A stretch of 64,000 bases of DNA from Acanthosepion pharaonis (Eukaryota > Mollusca > Cephalopoda > Sepiida > Sepiidae). The DNA is taken from NCBI GenBank assembly GCA_903632075.3, contig CAHIKZ030003329.1, positions 21,001 through 85,000 on the forward strand. Reading direction: 5' to 3'. The translations under genes were made by a program, and so were the position numbers. A model generated the notes under the pieces. That model did not search any database. It was not told where the DNA came from and saw nothing but the letters and a program-made list of their open reading frames with translations. Below, piece after piece: positions 31,190-42,133 of this stretch (positions are counted from its first letter, which is position 1; the number at the start of each line of letters is the position of its first letter).

Positions 31190-31325
31190 GTTGTATAGCT
31201 TATCAACTCTTTGAGTTATTTAAAGCCGAAACAATATTTCGAGTTATAGGAGTTTGCTTACAGTACTCGGCGGTCACCCATCTAAGTACTGACCAAGGTG
31301 GACATTGCTTAACTTCCGTGATTTT
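31190..31325 (-). repeat. 5S-SINE copy, 5S head joined directly to tail
   Basis: Inverted, this reads GAAGTTAAGCAATGTCCACC and CTTAGATGGGTGACCGCCGA (5S control region and 3' half), then directly AATATTGTTTCGGCTTTAAA and TAACTCAAAGAGTTGATAAG (the tail). The tRNA-like middle part of the other copies is missing, so this is a variant structure or an internal deletion. Confidence 0.75.
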
Positions 31326-31429
31326 TTTAATAAAAAGGGAAGTATCAAATGACTGCGTAATCTTAGTGTCTTTTCCTACTTGATTTGTTGAGAAGAAAAT
31401 GAACAAAATATATTTGTATCTACTCACCT

Positions 31430-31735
31430 TCCACCCACGAGGTCAGGTTGTGACACAAGGTCGGTATTATGTAAGGAGCCTGAGCGCGTACACCCGGGCT
31501 AGGATCAAAAATTGCCCGAGCACCACAACCGTCGGTTCCCCTGACCTCGGTGCGAGCACCAATCCCTCTCTGTAGAGCAATGAGAAGGCGCGGCTTCGGG
31601 CAGCTGTTTCCCAGGGCTGGGCACCTCTCAGTATAATTTTTCCTCGGTTCCGACTCTGTCCTTTGACAGAGCCACCCCTGAGCGCACCCTGCCTAAAGAC
31701 AGAGACGCGACTGAGAGATGATAAATAGGGTGTTA
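31430..31735 (+). repeat. Module M2, copy 1
   Basis: About 300 bp, GC-richer, matching 60237-60515: GTGACACAAGGTC, GAGCGCGTACACC, TCGGTGCGAGCACCAATCCC, CAGGGCTGGGCACCTCTCAG and GCGACTGAGAGATG occur in the same order. Its opening GTTGTGACACAAGGTC and the GCAGCTGTTTCCC block echo module M. Confidence 0.75.
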
Positions 31736-32819
31736 TAAACTATTCGAGAGAGTAATTTATTTTTAACCAGTTATAATTTAGAAGTAATTCTTAATCTTTA
31801 GTTCCAGTTTGGAGGCAGTTACTTTTCTATAAATTTTGTTAGTTAATCTGAGTTATCCAATCTTCAGTAAAAATTTGTTAGTTTTTGAAGCTTTTCTGTT
31901 TATTCAGTTTTGATCTTGTTCAACTCTGAGTGATATCTATACAAATCTTATATTTTATTTCCTTTCATTTTGTCAGTATTATTTGAAACAGCTACACAAT
32001 TTATATTATCTTTGGCCAAATTTACCTATTGCTGTATTATGGTTGTTACTGCTGCTACTACTATTACTAATACATAGACATTCAACATAATCTCCTGTAT
32101 TAAATATTTGCACGCATAAAAGAAAGGAAATTTATCAACATATTCAGATGCAAATGAAAATCTATCTGACGTCGTGTTCGAGGTTTTTTGGGGTTTTTTT
32201 TTAAATGTATTGACAATGTAATCGTCAGCAAAAAAATAGTAACCTGTTACTTTCTGTTGTCCCCTTTATTACGCAAGCGTTTGTGACAAGTTAAACGGAT
32301 TTATGATTTGGAAGGATTTGTCATTAGCTTTAGCGCTACATGAAGCCACCAAGACACGTAGAACCTCAAAAACACCAGATTTCAACACTTTGCTACAAGT
32401 TTTAACTGCATGAAATCCTCGATATCACATCTGGTTTAAAACTAATGTTAAACAATATTCTCTACTTTATCTTGATAATGTATTTCTTAGTTCATAATTG
32501 GACATTGACAGTATATCATCCTTGATCAATATTGGTGAGCGTTGTCTATTCTTTGATTTGTGACAACGTTTGCCATCTGTAGTCATCATTATTGTTGTAT
32601 TGATAGATCATTTTGACTGGCCTGACGATCATTTATTGTCTACTGTTCTTTAGGGCTATAACTCACTGTGCATGTGCAACAGGTCCCCCTTATTGACAAA
32701 ACCGTTTATCATACAGAAGGTGTTATGGTTGAAAGATGACAAACCACCTTTGTTTCCGCCTCGAACCACTTCATTCCTCGGGCGTCATCGTAGTCTCCTT
32801 CGTTATCATCAAAATAGTC
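31736..32819. other. Non-coding, nothing recognised
   Basis: AT-rich. Overlapping ORFs at its right edge belong to the CT-rich tract. Confidence 0.35.
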
Positions 32820-33660
32820 TCTGTTTCTCTCTCTCTCCTCTACTCCTCTTTTTTCCTTCTTTACACAAATGATTTACCTCTTTTCCATTTTATAACCTCG
32901 TCTATTGCACTATTTCTTTACCTTACATCATTCGATTCTTTTACGTGTGTGCGTTTGTATCATGCAATTCATCTTCCCCCCCCCCACAAATTGGCTTGTT
33001 TTGCCCGCTTTCTCTCTATATATTTTCTTCCTCTCTTTATTTGCCTTCTCTCTCTGCCTTCTCTCCATTTCTCTCTCATTCTGCTTTCTGTATTCTTTTC
33101 TATCATCTGCACTCGCTCGCTCTTGCTGCTTATATATATTTTCTTCATCTAACGTCATTTTCTTTTTCGTTGTCTCTGTCATTTCTCTCTGTCATTTCTC
33201 TCTTTTTCTTGTTCTCTTCTCCCTCTCTCCCTCTCTCTCCCTCTCTCCCTCTCTCTCCCTTCCTCCCTCTCTCTCTCTTCCTCCCTCTCTCTCCCTTCCT
33301 CCCTCTCTCTCTCTTCCTCCCTCTTTCTCCTTCCTCCCTCTCTCTCTCTTCCTCCCTCTCTCTCCCTCCCTCTCTTCCTCCCCTCCCTCTCTGTTTCTCT
33401 CTCGTTCCTCCCTCCTTTCCCTCTCTGTTTCTCTCTCGTTCCTCCCCTCCCTCCCCTCTGTTTCTCTCTCGTTCCTCCCTCCCTCCCTCTCTTTTCTCTC
33501 TCGTTCCTCCCTCCCTCCCTTCCCTCTCTGTTTTCTCTCTCTGTTCTCTCTCCCTCCCTCCCCCCTCTTTTTCTCTCTCGTTCCTCCCTCCCTCCCTCTT
33601 TTTCTCTCGTTCCTCCCTCCCTCCCTCTCTGTTTCTCATCCTCTCACGCAATTTGTCATA
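32820..33660 (+). repeat. Long polypyrimidine tract with minisatellite core
   Basis: CT-rich throughout; the core at 33210-33640 is a tandem array built from CCCTCCCTCTCTGTTTCTCT and CTCGTTCCTC-type units. It keeps frames open up to 316 codons (Ser/Leu/Pro-rich) and a 177-codon Arg/Glu-rich minus frame; these are not genes. Confidence 0.9.
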
Positions 33661-34616
33661 TTTACTTTGAACTTTCATCTCTCTTTCAATTCCGATTTTT
33701 TTCTGTCCTCTCTTCTTGATATGAGAATATTTTTTTCCAGAATTTACATTTATTCTGTCCGTCTTCTTCTATTCTTCAAATTCAATATCAGGTTTCTCTC
33801 TCTCCCCACTCCCTCTATTTCTCCCCATCCCCCCTCTCTCTCTCTCTCATTTTAGTCGCTACTTTGAATCGTCGCATTTGTGTTTTCAAAAATTGTATCA
33901 AGAAAAGTGTGCTCTTCAGAATTTTGAAGACTACAAGACTCGAGCACAGACAAAATTCAGTAAAGGAGGAAAAATTTAATTAAAAGAAGGAAAGAAAATG
34001 ACGTGTCTGAATTTGTTTTATTAAAACTAATAAGAAAATATTTCTGAATAAGGTCCAGTTACCGGAGACATTAGAGTGGCTGACACACATTTTCAAACAA
34101 GTGACTTGAAAAGAAAATTAAAAGAAACCTTTTCTGTTGAGCAAAGAATCTGAAATGTGTTTTTAACTCGTGTTTTTCTTTTGAGTAATTTCTCTCAGTC
34201 TCTCTCTCAATTCATGATTTTGATGAATAATACAATTTTACGCAGGTTGCTTTCGACAGAAACTTTCTCTTTTATGATAATGCTTTCGGTTTATGATTTT
34301 TGTTTCAATAAAAATGTTAGAAAACTCAGCGTCTAAACAAAGAGAAAGAGAAAAAAAAATGGAAGCGAAGACATTTTCAGAAAAGAAAGTCGGAAGAAAC
34401 ACAAGAGGAGATTTAAGTAGAAACTGGAAGAAATCGGGAACAAGTAGCTAAATTCTAATTTTGTGAAAGAATTGAAATTTGAAAAGTTTTTCAAAGAAAG
34501 AAACTATGAAATTAGAGGAAGTTTAGAAAGAAAACAGTAAAAGGTATCAACGAGTTAAGAGAGAATACACGAGGAGAATTAAAAGAAAGGCAACGAGAAT
34601 AGAAAAAAGTAACAAA
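33661..34616. other. Non-coding, nothing recognised
   Basis: Passes from pyrimidine-rich to A-rich near 34320-34620. No matched repeat. Confidence 0.35.
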
Positions 34617-34618
34617 TA

Positions 34619-35044
34619 CCGTAATTCCCCATAATACGCCTAAAATTCTGCTGAAAGTGTGGGAAATGCTTATACTCACGCATAATATGCACCCTTTGGT
34701 AATAAAACCCTATCAATTATACCTCTCCGATTTCATTACAGCCAGCGTATTAAACATAGAATAATATTAATCTAATTTAGTTTTATGATAATTCTTATTT
34801 TATTTGACATTTGTAAGTATTGTTAGGTACATATGATTATATTTGACATCCTTATGGAGTCGCAATCGCCGAATGTTAGTATCAAATTGTCGTATGTTTG
34901 TGGTGAGTAGTTATTTCGCAACTGAAATCGACCTATAAAACGGCAATTTATTTAAAGTTTTTTTGTAGCTGTGTATAATACGTACCCCTGATTTTGCTTA
35001 TTATTTTTAGAAAAAAAATGCGTATTATACATGGTGAATTACGG
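34619..35044. mobile_element. TA-flanked MITE
   Basis: 426 bp between TA at 34617-34618 and TA at 35045-35046. Terminal inverted repeats are CCGTAATTCCCCATAATACG on the left and, inverted, CCGTAATTCACCATGTATAA then TACGC on the right. The interior does not code. A TA duplication fits the Tc1/mariner/pogo group. Confidence 0.85.
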
Positions 35045-35359
35045 TAGTTCAATTCTAAGAATAGAATCTCATTAAATAAAGAAATAGACAGACAATAACA
35101 AAATAATGAATAAATAAATAACCGATAATAACAATTATAAATAGAATAAAAAGATATTTAAAACCGAAAAGAATATTCTTATAATTTTAATTAATTTCAA
35201 ACTGACTTATGCACTTAACGACAAATGATTTCCATTTTTGATATTGGTTATGTATTATCTGCCTTCAAGCGTTCCTTGATCCGGGAAAGATAAGAAAATA
35301 TACGTTTCATGTTCTTAGTTTTTATTTAAAATTTGTCCCCCTGTTGGCAATGAATGCAT
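35045..35359. other. Non-coding, nothing recognised
   Basis: A/T-rich with AATAA repeats near 35100. Confidence 0.35.
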
Positions 35360-35700
35360 GACAACCTCCTTACAAATGGAGAAAAGACTTGAAATAACAG
35401 AAATGTTGCTCTACAGAAAGATGCTGAGAATTCCATGGACTGAACATGTGAGCAATGACTAAGCTTTAGAAAAAAGGAAAACAAAAAGGACTTTTTTTTT
35501 TTTTTAACGTAATATCAGAAATAGTTGAAATTTCTAGAACACATAATGAAGAAAAGGCTTGAAAAATTTACACTCACAGGACATATGAAGGCAAGGACGA
35601 GAGAGGAAAACCTCGTATAACTTCACGAATTTGTGTAAATGGATAGGGGAACAGGGATTATGAGCGACAGCGAAAGTTAAAATTTACCTAAGATTTACCT
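35360..35700 (+). pseudogene. LINE-B RT tail fragment
   Basis: The plus strand shows the MEKRLEITEMLLYRKMLRIPW block, then after a T-run insertion the EFLEHIMKKRLEKFTLTGHMK-like block, with stops and shifts. It is parallel to 762-1000 of the first copy. Confidence 0.75.
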
Positions 35701-36239
35701 AGAGTTCCTAACATTTTTTTGTTTTGTTTTTTTTGACTGATTTGATATTTACGGTTTATCAACCCTTTGCAGGATATTTAAAGCTAGAAAATAGTTTGAA
35801 GTTGTAAGAATTCTTTCATATAATAATGTGTAGTTGAGACATACCTTGCTGAAGCAAGAGAAGGCGAATTTTCTTTACATGTGCTTGTAGACATCATCGG
35901 CCTGCGAGGCGAACTTCAGCAAATCAATATTGAAGTGACACAGCGCATGCGTTATCGGCGAGAACGAGGCTTACAAAAGCGAGATATCTAGGTTTCTTGC
36001 CCGAGACCGAGGAAGGATAAAAAAAGAGCTGACTTTTTGTTTTCGAGAGGGGGGGGTTGTTCTTTGCGACTGATGAAGGTTATACTCGTGTTCCAGAGAA
36101 AGAGCGATAGTACTGTTGTTTACGGTGTGCAGAAAACAGAGTCCCGAGCGAAGCGGTGTTCCTGTTTCCACGTTAGCTGTCAGCGGGAACAGATTAGAGT
36201 GGAAATTTATTTTTCCCACCACCCAATTTTTGTTTAATT
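35701..36239. other. Spacer with an inverted tail-like scrap
   Basis: TTTACGGTTTATCAACCCTT near 35750 resembles the inverted shared SINE tail. The rest is not recognised; ORFs of 66-83 codons lack domains. Confidence 0.35.
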
Positions 36240-36530
36240 CTCACATAATGTTTTAGTGATGAACCCATAGCTGGGTGAGAAAATGCCGGTTCATACCTTT
36301 CCCGAGGGTATTTGCGCATAAGTGAATATGACGAACTGGAATTTGAACTCGGCTCCCCAATTAACAAATCCGATCCATTATCTATTACACCACCTGCACA
36401 TCCAAGCATACAACACCTGGTATTCCCAAGCGGTCACCCATCGAGGTACTGACCACGCTCGACGTTGCTAAACTTTGGTGTTCGTACGAGAGCCGATGTT
36501 TCAACGTAATTTTGACCGTAGGCTGACAGA
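36240..36530 (-). repeat. 5S-SINE copy 2, inverted
   Basis: The plus strand reads GGTATTCCCAAGCGGTCACC and GACGTTGCTAAACTTTGGTG at 36419-36482, the inverted 5S 3' half and control region; the 5S part spans about 36408-36526. To its left lies the inverted tRNA-like part with TTTGAACTCGGCTCCCCAAT and the SINE-I-like CATAGCTGGGTGAGAAAATG. The 5S portion is almost full length. Confidence 0.85.
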
Positions 36531-36575
36531 AAATTGTGGAGAGCTATGACCATCAACATCTTAAAGGTGTATTTA
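36531..36575 (+). pseudogene. LINE-B terminal scrap
   Basis: GTGGAGAGCTATGACCATCA is the WRAMTI block at the end of the LINE-B ORF; only about 45 bp remain. Confidence 0.4.
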
Positions 36576-36581
36576 CTAACC

Positions 36582-36875
36582 TGTTATACTATGGCCGCTC
36601 TGGTCCATTGTGTTGTGGAGTGATTTCACAGTGGAGGCTTGTATTTGTACTAAGTCGGTCCTAAAATAGGTTCGACGTACAAAACGTTAGGAATTTGATA
36701 TAATAGGTAATGACGCAGAGAAATCTAGTGGTGGTCGCTGATACTTTAGTATCCGACTAACTGTCGTCCGACATCGACTGACTGACTCAGCGACTGACTT
36801 GTTACTCTTACTACTCCTACTTATTATAGGTGGGAGAGTCTATTAACTATAGAATAGGTGTGTTCCACTATAACA
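36582..36875. mobile_element. MITE-T copy 1
   Basis: Ends are TGTTATACTATGG and, inverted, TGTTATAGTGGAAC. The interior matches 58854-59118 in reverse: GTACAAAACGTTAGGAA, GTCGGACA-type text and GTGGGAGAGTCTATTA. About 294 bp, non-coding. The target duplication was not resolved. Confidence 0.65.
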
Positions 36876-36924
36876 CATTGGTACCTGATATTTGTTTATT
36901 TCGATAACTATTGCCCATTTAAGA

Positions 36925-37140
36925 TTTCTGGAGTTTGTGATACTCACGGGTCGAATAGAGCGAAAGAGAGACAGCGCATGGCATAGCGGACGCGCTTAAA
37001 CAGATGGATGACAGAACGTGCCCCGGGGGGAGATGGCAGAGGGAGAGAAACTATTGAGAACTACAATGGATAGGAGGAAGTGGAGAACCATGATCGCCTA
37101 CGTACTGAAAGAACACGTCACATTAAAAGAAAAAAATAAT
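36925..37140 (+). pseudogene. LINE-B 3' end fragment
   Basis: Shows VILTGRIERKRDSAWHSGRA-like text, then WMTERAPGG and WRTMIAYVLKEHVTLK, followed by an A-rich end. It corresponds to the last third of 762-1154. Confidence 0.75.
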
Positions 37141-37357
37141 ACTGAATCTAATACTAGTGATGAAAACAGTTTCTCTCCATATCAGGAAGAATGGGTTTTT
37201 TTTTCGTATTTAGTATTTCAATCATTCTCTCAAACAAAATTTCTGAAGGCACCGTTTATCATTCACTTCTGACAACTGGCATTTAGTTTTCCTCGCTTGT
37301 TTCAATTTAGTTCTCTTCTTAAAATTATTAGCAATGCATTATAAGAGGCGGATATGA
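37141..37357. other. Spacer
   Basis: Nothing recognised between the LINE-B end and the LINE-A copy. Confidence 0.35.
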
Positions 37358-37812
37358 AATATAAATGGCCCTGATCTGGCATCTCGTCTACAGTCACTCT
37401 CTCACAGACGCGCCGTCGCCTCTCTCTGTCTGTTCTACAAATGCTTTCATGGAAATTGCTCCGAGGAGCTGCATTCGCTGGTTCCCAGACTTCATGAGTT
37501 CAAGCGCCCTACGTGGCTGGCATCCCGCTCTCACCCTTTCATTGTCGAAACTCCTGAATGTAGCCGTCTATTCTACTCCAATAGCTTCATGTCTCGCCTG
37601 TGGAACTCCCTTCCCTATTCCAGTTTCCCTGAGAACTATAATCTCCAGCTATTCAAATGTAATGTCAATCGACATCTCCCGTTGCCTTGATCTATCCACT
37701 AACCTTCTTCTCATCCTTTCTTCTATCACTCATATCTGATCTTGCTCCAAATTTTCTGTAACCCCTTGCGTCCTAGTGGCTTCTCGCCTTGCTTGGGGTG
37801 AAACGCTTAAAA
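37358..37812 (+). pseudogene. LINE-A C-terminus with 3' UTR and A-tract, best preserved
   Basis: From 37367 an uninterrupted 107-codon frame ends at TGA (37688-37690): GPDLASRLQSLSHRRAVASL, FYKCFHGNCSEELHSLVPRL, HPFIVETPECSRLFYSNSF and LWNSLPYSSFPENYNLQLF. This is the conserved end of the ORF2 protein of a Jockey/CR1-like LINE, downstream of the RT domain. It is 5'-truncated with no RT core. The 3' UTR closes CTTGCTTGGGGTGAAACGCT followed by an A-run at 37808-37819, defining the family's 3' terminus. Because this frame has no stop it is a young copy; its only defect visible here is truncation. The 124-codon Met-initiated frame over it is a shadow. Confidence 0.85.
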
Positions 37813-37824
37813 AAAAAAAGGGGG

Positions 37825-38105
37825 TGTTTCATTAAGACGGATCAAAATCTGCAGTAAATAAATCAGTGTTATTGGTGAAAATCTATTATTGCCCAAATGT
37901 CCGCCAAGGCTTCAGCGGCACACCTCCAGTCGATGGTCAAAATTTTTGATGGCGTCTCTGCATAGTTGCTCCTTGATCTCACCAATATGTCTTATCATCT
38001 CATCTTTTATCTGTTGAATTCTTGTTGCCAGAGACCTTACTTTTGAGATGACCCCAAAAAAAGAAATCAAGTCGCACGATCGTGGTGGCAAATTGACCAA
38101 ATCTG
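37825..38105 (-). pseudogene. Mariner transposase C-terminal fragment
   Basis: A minus-strand frame beginning at 38100 reads VNLPPRSCDLISFFGVISKV and IQQIKDEMIRHIGEIKEQL, ending NFDHRLEVCRRSLGGHLG. Relatives have WPPRSPDLTPLDFFLWG: here W is V and the catalytic D position (PLD) reads ISF, so it is dead even apart from truncation. The left flank GGGGTGTTTCATTAAGACGG looks like a mariner terminus lying directly against the LINE-A A-tract. Confidence 0.8.
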
Positions 38106-39084
38106 AAAGAAAAGAAAATCATTAGACGGTTAAACTTAATTCACATTTAAAATAAGTCCAAGTTATTGGAACATCTTTTACATATAAGAGAAAACTTGAG
38201 TAGTGCTTGCTTTAAAAGATGACGACGATAGCTTATTTTGGCTGCTCGTGATTTTTGTATTGTTCCAAATACCTTTTGCGTCTTTCTGTTTTCTTCGTTT
38301 TATTCTACTTCCTCCTGGTAATTGTTTTATTTTTGGGGTTTTTTTTTCCCCGGTTGGCGGAATTGTCTTTTTTTATCTCACTTTGTTCGTCGTTGAATGT
38401 TTCTGTTTATTTAATAGAATAAGAAAAAAAGGTGAATCCGCATTTCATCACTGTTAGGCTTATTCTTCATCTTTTCATATTAAATTAAATAATATTGAAT
38501 TATTTAATATTAAGGCATATTGCGCGCGACCGCGTCACTTACTGTCACTTTTATATAGAAGAAGGTTTAAAAATGATTTCGCGAATGATGGAAAAAAATG
38601 CACAATGTAAAATGAAATTCAAAATGTCTGCATTTATTAATAAAATGTATAACATTGTTAAATTAAAAGGCGTATTTTTATGATTATGCATCTAACAGAG
38701 GATATTAAATTTTATCGTAGAATTCTCAAAATATGGTTTTGCTCAGATTTGAATATTTCAGCTGGAAATTTGGGCCTTATCGTCTCTCGGGTTTTTGGAT
38801 TTGATAAAGCAAATATGTATTTGCTTGCACTTTTTCTAGGAAAAATGAAAATAATTGTAGAGTTCACAACATGTCTTGTTTAGCATATAAATATTTTCCA
38901 AATTAAATTCGTTGACTAAAGCAATGAATTTCAAAAGCTAATTATTTAAATGCAACAAACGTTTCATCAACTTTTCAAATAATAATAAATAAGATTTGAT
39001 TTGTTTTTTTTCTCCATTTATATCTGCACTTTTTTCAATACTCTTTCTTATTGTCTATTCTTTTCCTCCTTCTCTTCCTTCCTG
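38106..39084. other. Non-coding, nothing recognised
   Basis: AT-rich. Short ORFs (60-85 codons) at 38203, 38495 and 38680 show no domain. Confidence 0.35.
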
Positions 39085-39270
39085 CTGCCTGGTCTTCTCT
39101 TCCCGCCCGTTCTTCTCTTCTCGCCTGTTGGCTGGCCTTCTCTTCTCGCCTGTTGGCTGGCCTTCTCTTCTCGCCTGTTGGCTGGCCTTCTCTTCTCGCC
39201 TGTTGCCTGGCCTTCTCTTCTCGCCTGTTGCCTGGCCTTCTCTTCCCGCCTGTTGTCTTCTCTTCCTCCT
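39085..39270 (+). repeat. 25-bp minisatellite
   Basis: About six copies of TTCTCTTCTCGCCTGTTGGC plus TGGCC. Since 25 is not a multiple of 3, each frame cycles through all three phases and all plus frames stay open (109-126 codons) with a 25-residue period; artefacts. Confidence 0.95.
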
Positions 39271-39539
39271 CCTTGTCATCTTCTCTTTTCCTCTTCCTCC
39301 CCCTACTTGTCGCTTGTTTTTCTCTTCTCCTCCTTCTTCATGTCCATTTTTTCTGTTTTATTAACTCAAAATCCTCTGTAAAATTCACATAATTCCATTA
39401 TTACTTCTGTCTCCAATTCAAAATATCTATTCCAGTTCTATTTTTCACGTCATATTAAATATGAAAGTAGAAGAAATCTAAGAAAAACTGGCCACCTGGC
39501 TGGCAACGGTAAAAAAAAGATTCTAGCTTCAAATATTCT

Positions 39540-39992
39540 ATGCAAAATACCGGGTATTCATTAAGCTTAGTCTCGTCTGGCAGAAAGTCCCGAGGAGTAT
39601 TCCTCTCGAAAACATCGGATCTAAATCAAGTAGTAATGGTCTATGAGACGAATCTTGCTAACCTAACTACGGCTTCTCACTGGCAGCATTCATGTTCGTC
39701 ACAACATTTATCGGGTATAACTAATTGGATCCCTAAGTCTGAGAAATATGGAAAAACAATCGACATCATCATTAAAGCTGGGTCACATGACCACACTCAT
39801 ACTTGTACTTTGACCTTTACTTCAAGGTCTTGTGTCGCCGTTGTCTTTCAAAAGGTGATTTTTGACCTATCTTTCTTTGTTTTTCAATTTGAGACGCTCA
39901 TCTCGAGCCAAAACTTTGGACATCCTCAGGATGTGACAGAACTATCGTCACTAACATCAACTAACATTATTTATACAACATTTTTAAAATAA
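39540..39992 (+). CDS. Unrecognised 150-codon ORF
   Basis: The longest open frame outside low-complexity DNA: starts MQNTGYSLSLVSSGRKSRG, with KTIDIIIKAGSHDHTHTC mid-way and a hydrophobic piece FDLSFFVFQF near residue 110. Composition is balanced and not repeat-like. No domain is recognised, no signal peptide, and no good splice sites were noticed. It could be chance, a decayed element or a lineage-specific gene. Confidence 0.2.
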   Translation: MQNTGYSLSLVSSGRKSRGVFLSKTSDLNQVVMVYETNLANLTTASHWQHSCSSQHLSGITNWIPKSEKYGKTIDIIIKAGSHDHTHTCTLTFTSRSCVAVVFQKVIFDLSFFVFQFETLISSQNFGHPQDVTELSSLTSTNIIYTTFLK

Positions 39993-40704
39993 GATAAACA
40001 AAATAATAATAATGATAATAAAAATAAAACGTGATGACTGTTGAATTTCAAAACAAGTTACTTTTTTCTCTTTCCTCTTGTGACTTATTTTTCTCTTTCC
40101 TCGTCGTCTTTTTTGTTTGCAATAAATAGTTCCTCGCAACCATTTTGGAAATGACCAACTTTTTTCGTTTGATAAAGGAAATATTTCTACGCCGTTGACG
40201 CTTGTTTTCTCAGTAAACACGTTAATGAGACCTCGAAGTTATTTTGGGGGATTTAGCCTGACTTATTTGTTAGTTACTGTTTGCGTCGATTTCAACTTTT
40301 TCGATATATCGACGTATGTAACTTCGTGGACACGCATGCGCACCATGATTTATATTTGTTTGTCTTCTCTATTATTAGAGATAACCATGTGAATGTCACC
40401 ATTCCAATATAATTTCTTGGTGAGACTTTTAGATAATCTCGACGTACAGAATAATTTCGATAAATTCTGTAAGTTTGTCTACAAATGTGCGTACGCATTT
40501 ATACACAGTATTGTTGATGTGTATATGTGTGATTCATATGAAGAGAAGGTAACATGTTTCCATGCAGCTGGTGAAAAGAAAGATGAATAAAGATATAAAG
40601 TAGAGAGGCAAACGAGATATGACTTTGTTAGAATGCAGTTTCCAGTGTACTTGTCTCGTAAAGAAATTCTTTCCTCACTTTCTTGGAACACCAATTTCAG
40701 ATAG
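39993..40704. other. Non-coding, nothing recognised
   Basis: Includes GCATGCGC near 40336. Overlapping ORFs of 65-78 codons on both strands are not convincing. Confidence 0.35.
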
Positions 40705-41186
40705 TGTTATAACCTAGGGAAGGTTACTGAATAGAATAATCAGACGAAGGTTGGTAATGAACGATAATACTTAGGACAAGAACAACACATACATGATTCA
40801 CCAACGGCGCGTAGAAGTAGTAGTCTATTGCTAGAAGTGAGTCAAGTGAATTCTACAATAAATCTCCAACTGCAGGATATCTACCAACAGCCCTACGCGG
40901 TCATATGGGGCACAAGTCCGAATTTAATGTGGGGGTAACAGAGCCCGTAAGCGCAGCCAAAAATTCCCCGTAGACTCATTATAAAACGGGGTCTGGTAGG
41001 TGTTTCCCGAGACGAGACTCTGTCCCTCAATATAGCTCTATTTGCGGATCCTCTCAACCCGGTTGCAGAGAGTTTGAACAGCTCAGCTGGGGACGAATCT
41101 CCAACTGCAGACCAACATACAGTATTTACTACTGTATTTATGTGAATGGGGACATACCTATTCTCGTCCGTAGGTATGTTACAACA
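40705..41186 (+). mobile_element. LTR-like element, complete, with one module-M unit
   Basis: 482 bp from TGTTATAACCTAGGGAAGG to GTAGGTATGTTACAACA: TG...CA ends with a TGTTRTAAC inverted repeat. Flanks GATAG and GAGAG may be a decayed 5-bp duplication. The order of blocks matches 5666-6560, but module M is present once (about 40895-41110). A solo LTR is the best reading; a short inverted-repeat DNA element is the alternative. Confidence 0.7.
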
Positions 41187-41445
41187 GAGAGTGATGTACG
41201 AATAATATATTGAACTCGGAGACGAATGAAAAAAAGGATTTATTTTGAATAAGCTATTTCAATATTATCTCCTTTCTTGTCAATGTAATTAATTCGATTT
41301 TGAATATCACACACATTGAACAGTGAAAATTTGCGATAAATTATCTTCATGTATACACCAGTTAATGCCTCGTTTCTGTTGTCGTTTCGTTATCTCCCTT
41401 GCAATGTCGGCGCCAGATGTCAGTGTCTTCTTGAAAATGATTGTC
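41187..41445. other. Spacer
   Basis: Nothing recognised. Confidence 0.35.
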
Positions 41446-41800
41446 ATATCACACACATTCGATCACCGAAGTTAAGTAACGTCAAGTCTGGTTAGTGCCT
41501 AGATTTCTGAACTTTTGCTAATATCAGGTGCTGTATGTTTGGATGTGCATGTGATAAAATGGATAACGGCTCGGAATTTGACATCTCAGAGCTGATTTCC
41601 AATTTCTACCAGGTTCATTATATTTCCTTAGGCGAAAATACCATTGGAAAAGGAATGAATCCATCTCTTCGCACACCCGACTATGTGTTAATTAATAAGA
41701 ATTGTATCGGTAAATCATTATCTCCAGAAAATTCTGACAATCTAAAAATGTTTTCTGAATTTAAATAACCTGCTAAGAGTTTGATAATCCATAAAAACAA
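41446..41800 (+). repeat. 5S-SINE copy 3
   Basis: A 5'-truncated 5S part from GATCACCGAAGTTAAGTAAC (41460) to AGGTGCTGTATG (41538), then the tRNA-like part GTGATAAAATGGATAACGGC and a decayed GAACCAGG-type B region, then the tail TTTAAATAACCTGCTAAGAG near 41759. The three-part order is the same as in copies 1 and 2. The 77-codon ORF across it is incidental. Confidence 0.8.
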
Positions 41801-41899
41801 ATCAATTCACCTACGTAGTGGCCGATTCTTCAAATCTGTTTGCAAAGCCAGCGGTTGAAAAGACTGATTCCGTAAAAGTTTCACATATGAAAACGTTAT

Positions 41900-42133
41900 A
41901 ACAAAAATAAGGATTTAATAGTTTTCGATAGTATTAGTAAACTAGTATCAGATAAAAACGGCAAGGCTCGGGCTGTGGCTTTAGATATCTTGAAAGCATT
42001 CGACAGGTTTTGGCGTGCTGGCCTTCTCCACAAGATCAAGTGTTATGGTAACTGTAGACGAATATTTCGCTCAGTCAAATAGTTCTTAACACGTCGTGTA
42101 ATAAATATCGAGTTGAACGGACACGCCTCTAGA
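41900..42133 (+). pseudogene. LINE-A RT domain, left part
   Basis: Contains the RT motif-A block as VALDILKAFDRFWRAGLLHK near 41975-42034 (catalytic Asp present in LDI-KAFD), then GYG-like text and, after a frameshift near 42080, RRVINIELNGHASR up to the Helitron insertion point. Stops are present upstream. It continues at 42864. Confidence 0.8.

Noticed and set aside
32905..33855. 316-codon Ser/Leu/Pro-rich ORF and a 177-codon Arg/Glu-rich ORF opposite
   Set aside because: Both arise from a polypyrimidine minisatellite; composition is explained by the repeat alone.
39001..39392. Leu/Ser-rich ORFs resembling a membrane protein
   Set aside because: A 25-bp minisatellite reads open in every phase and produces them.
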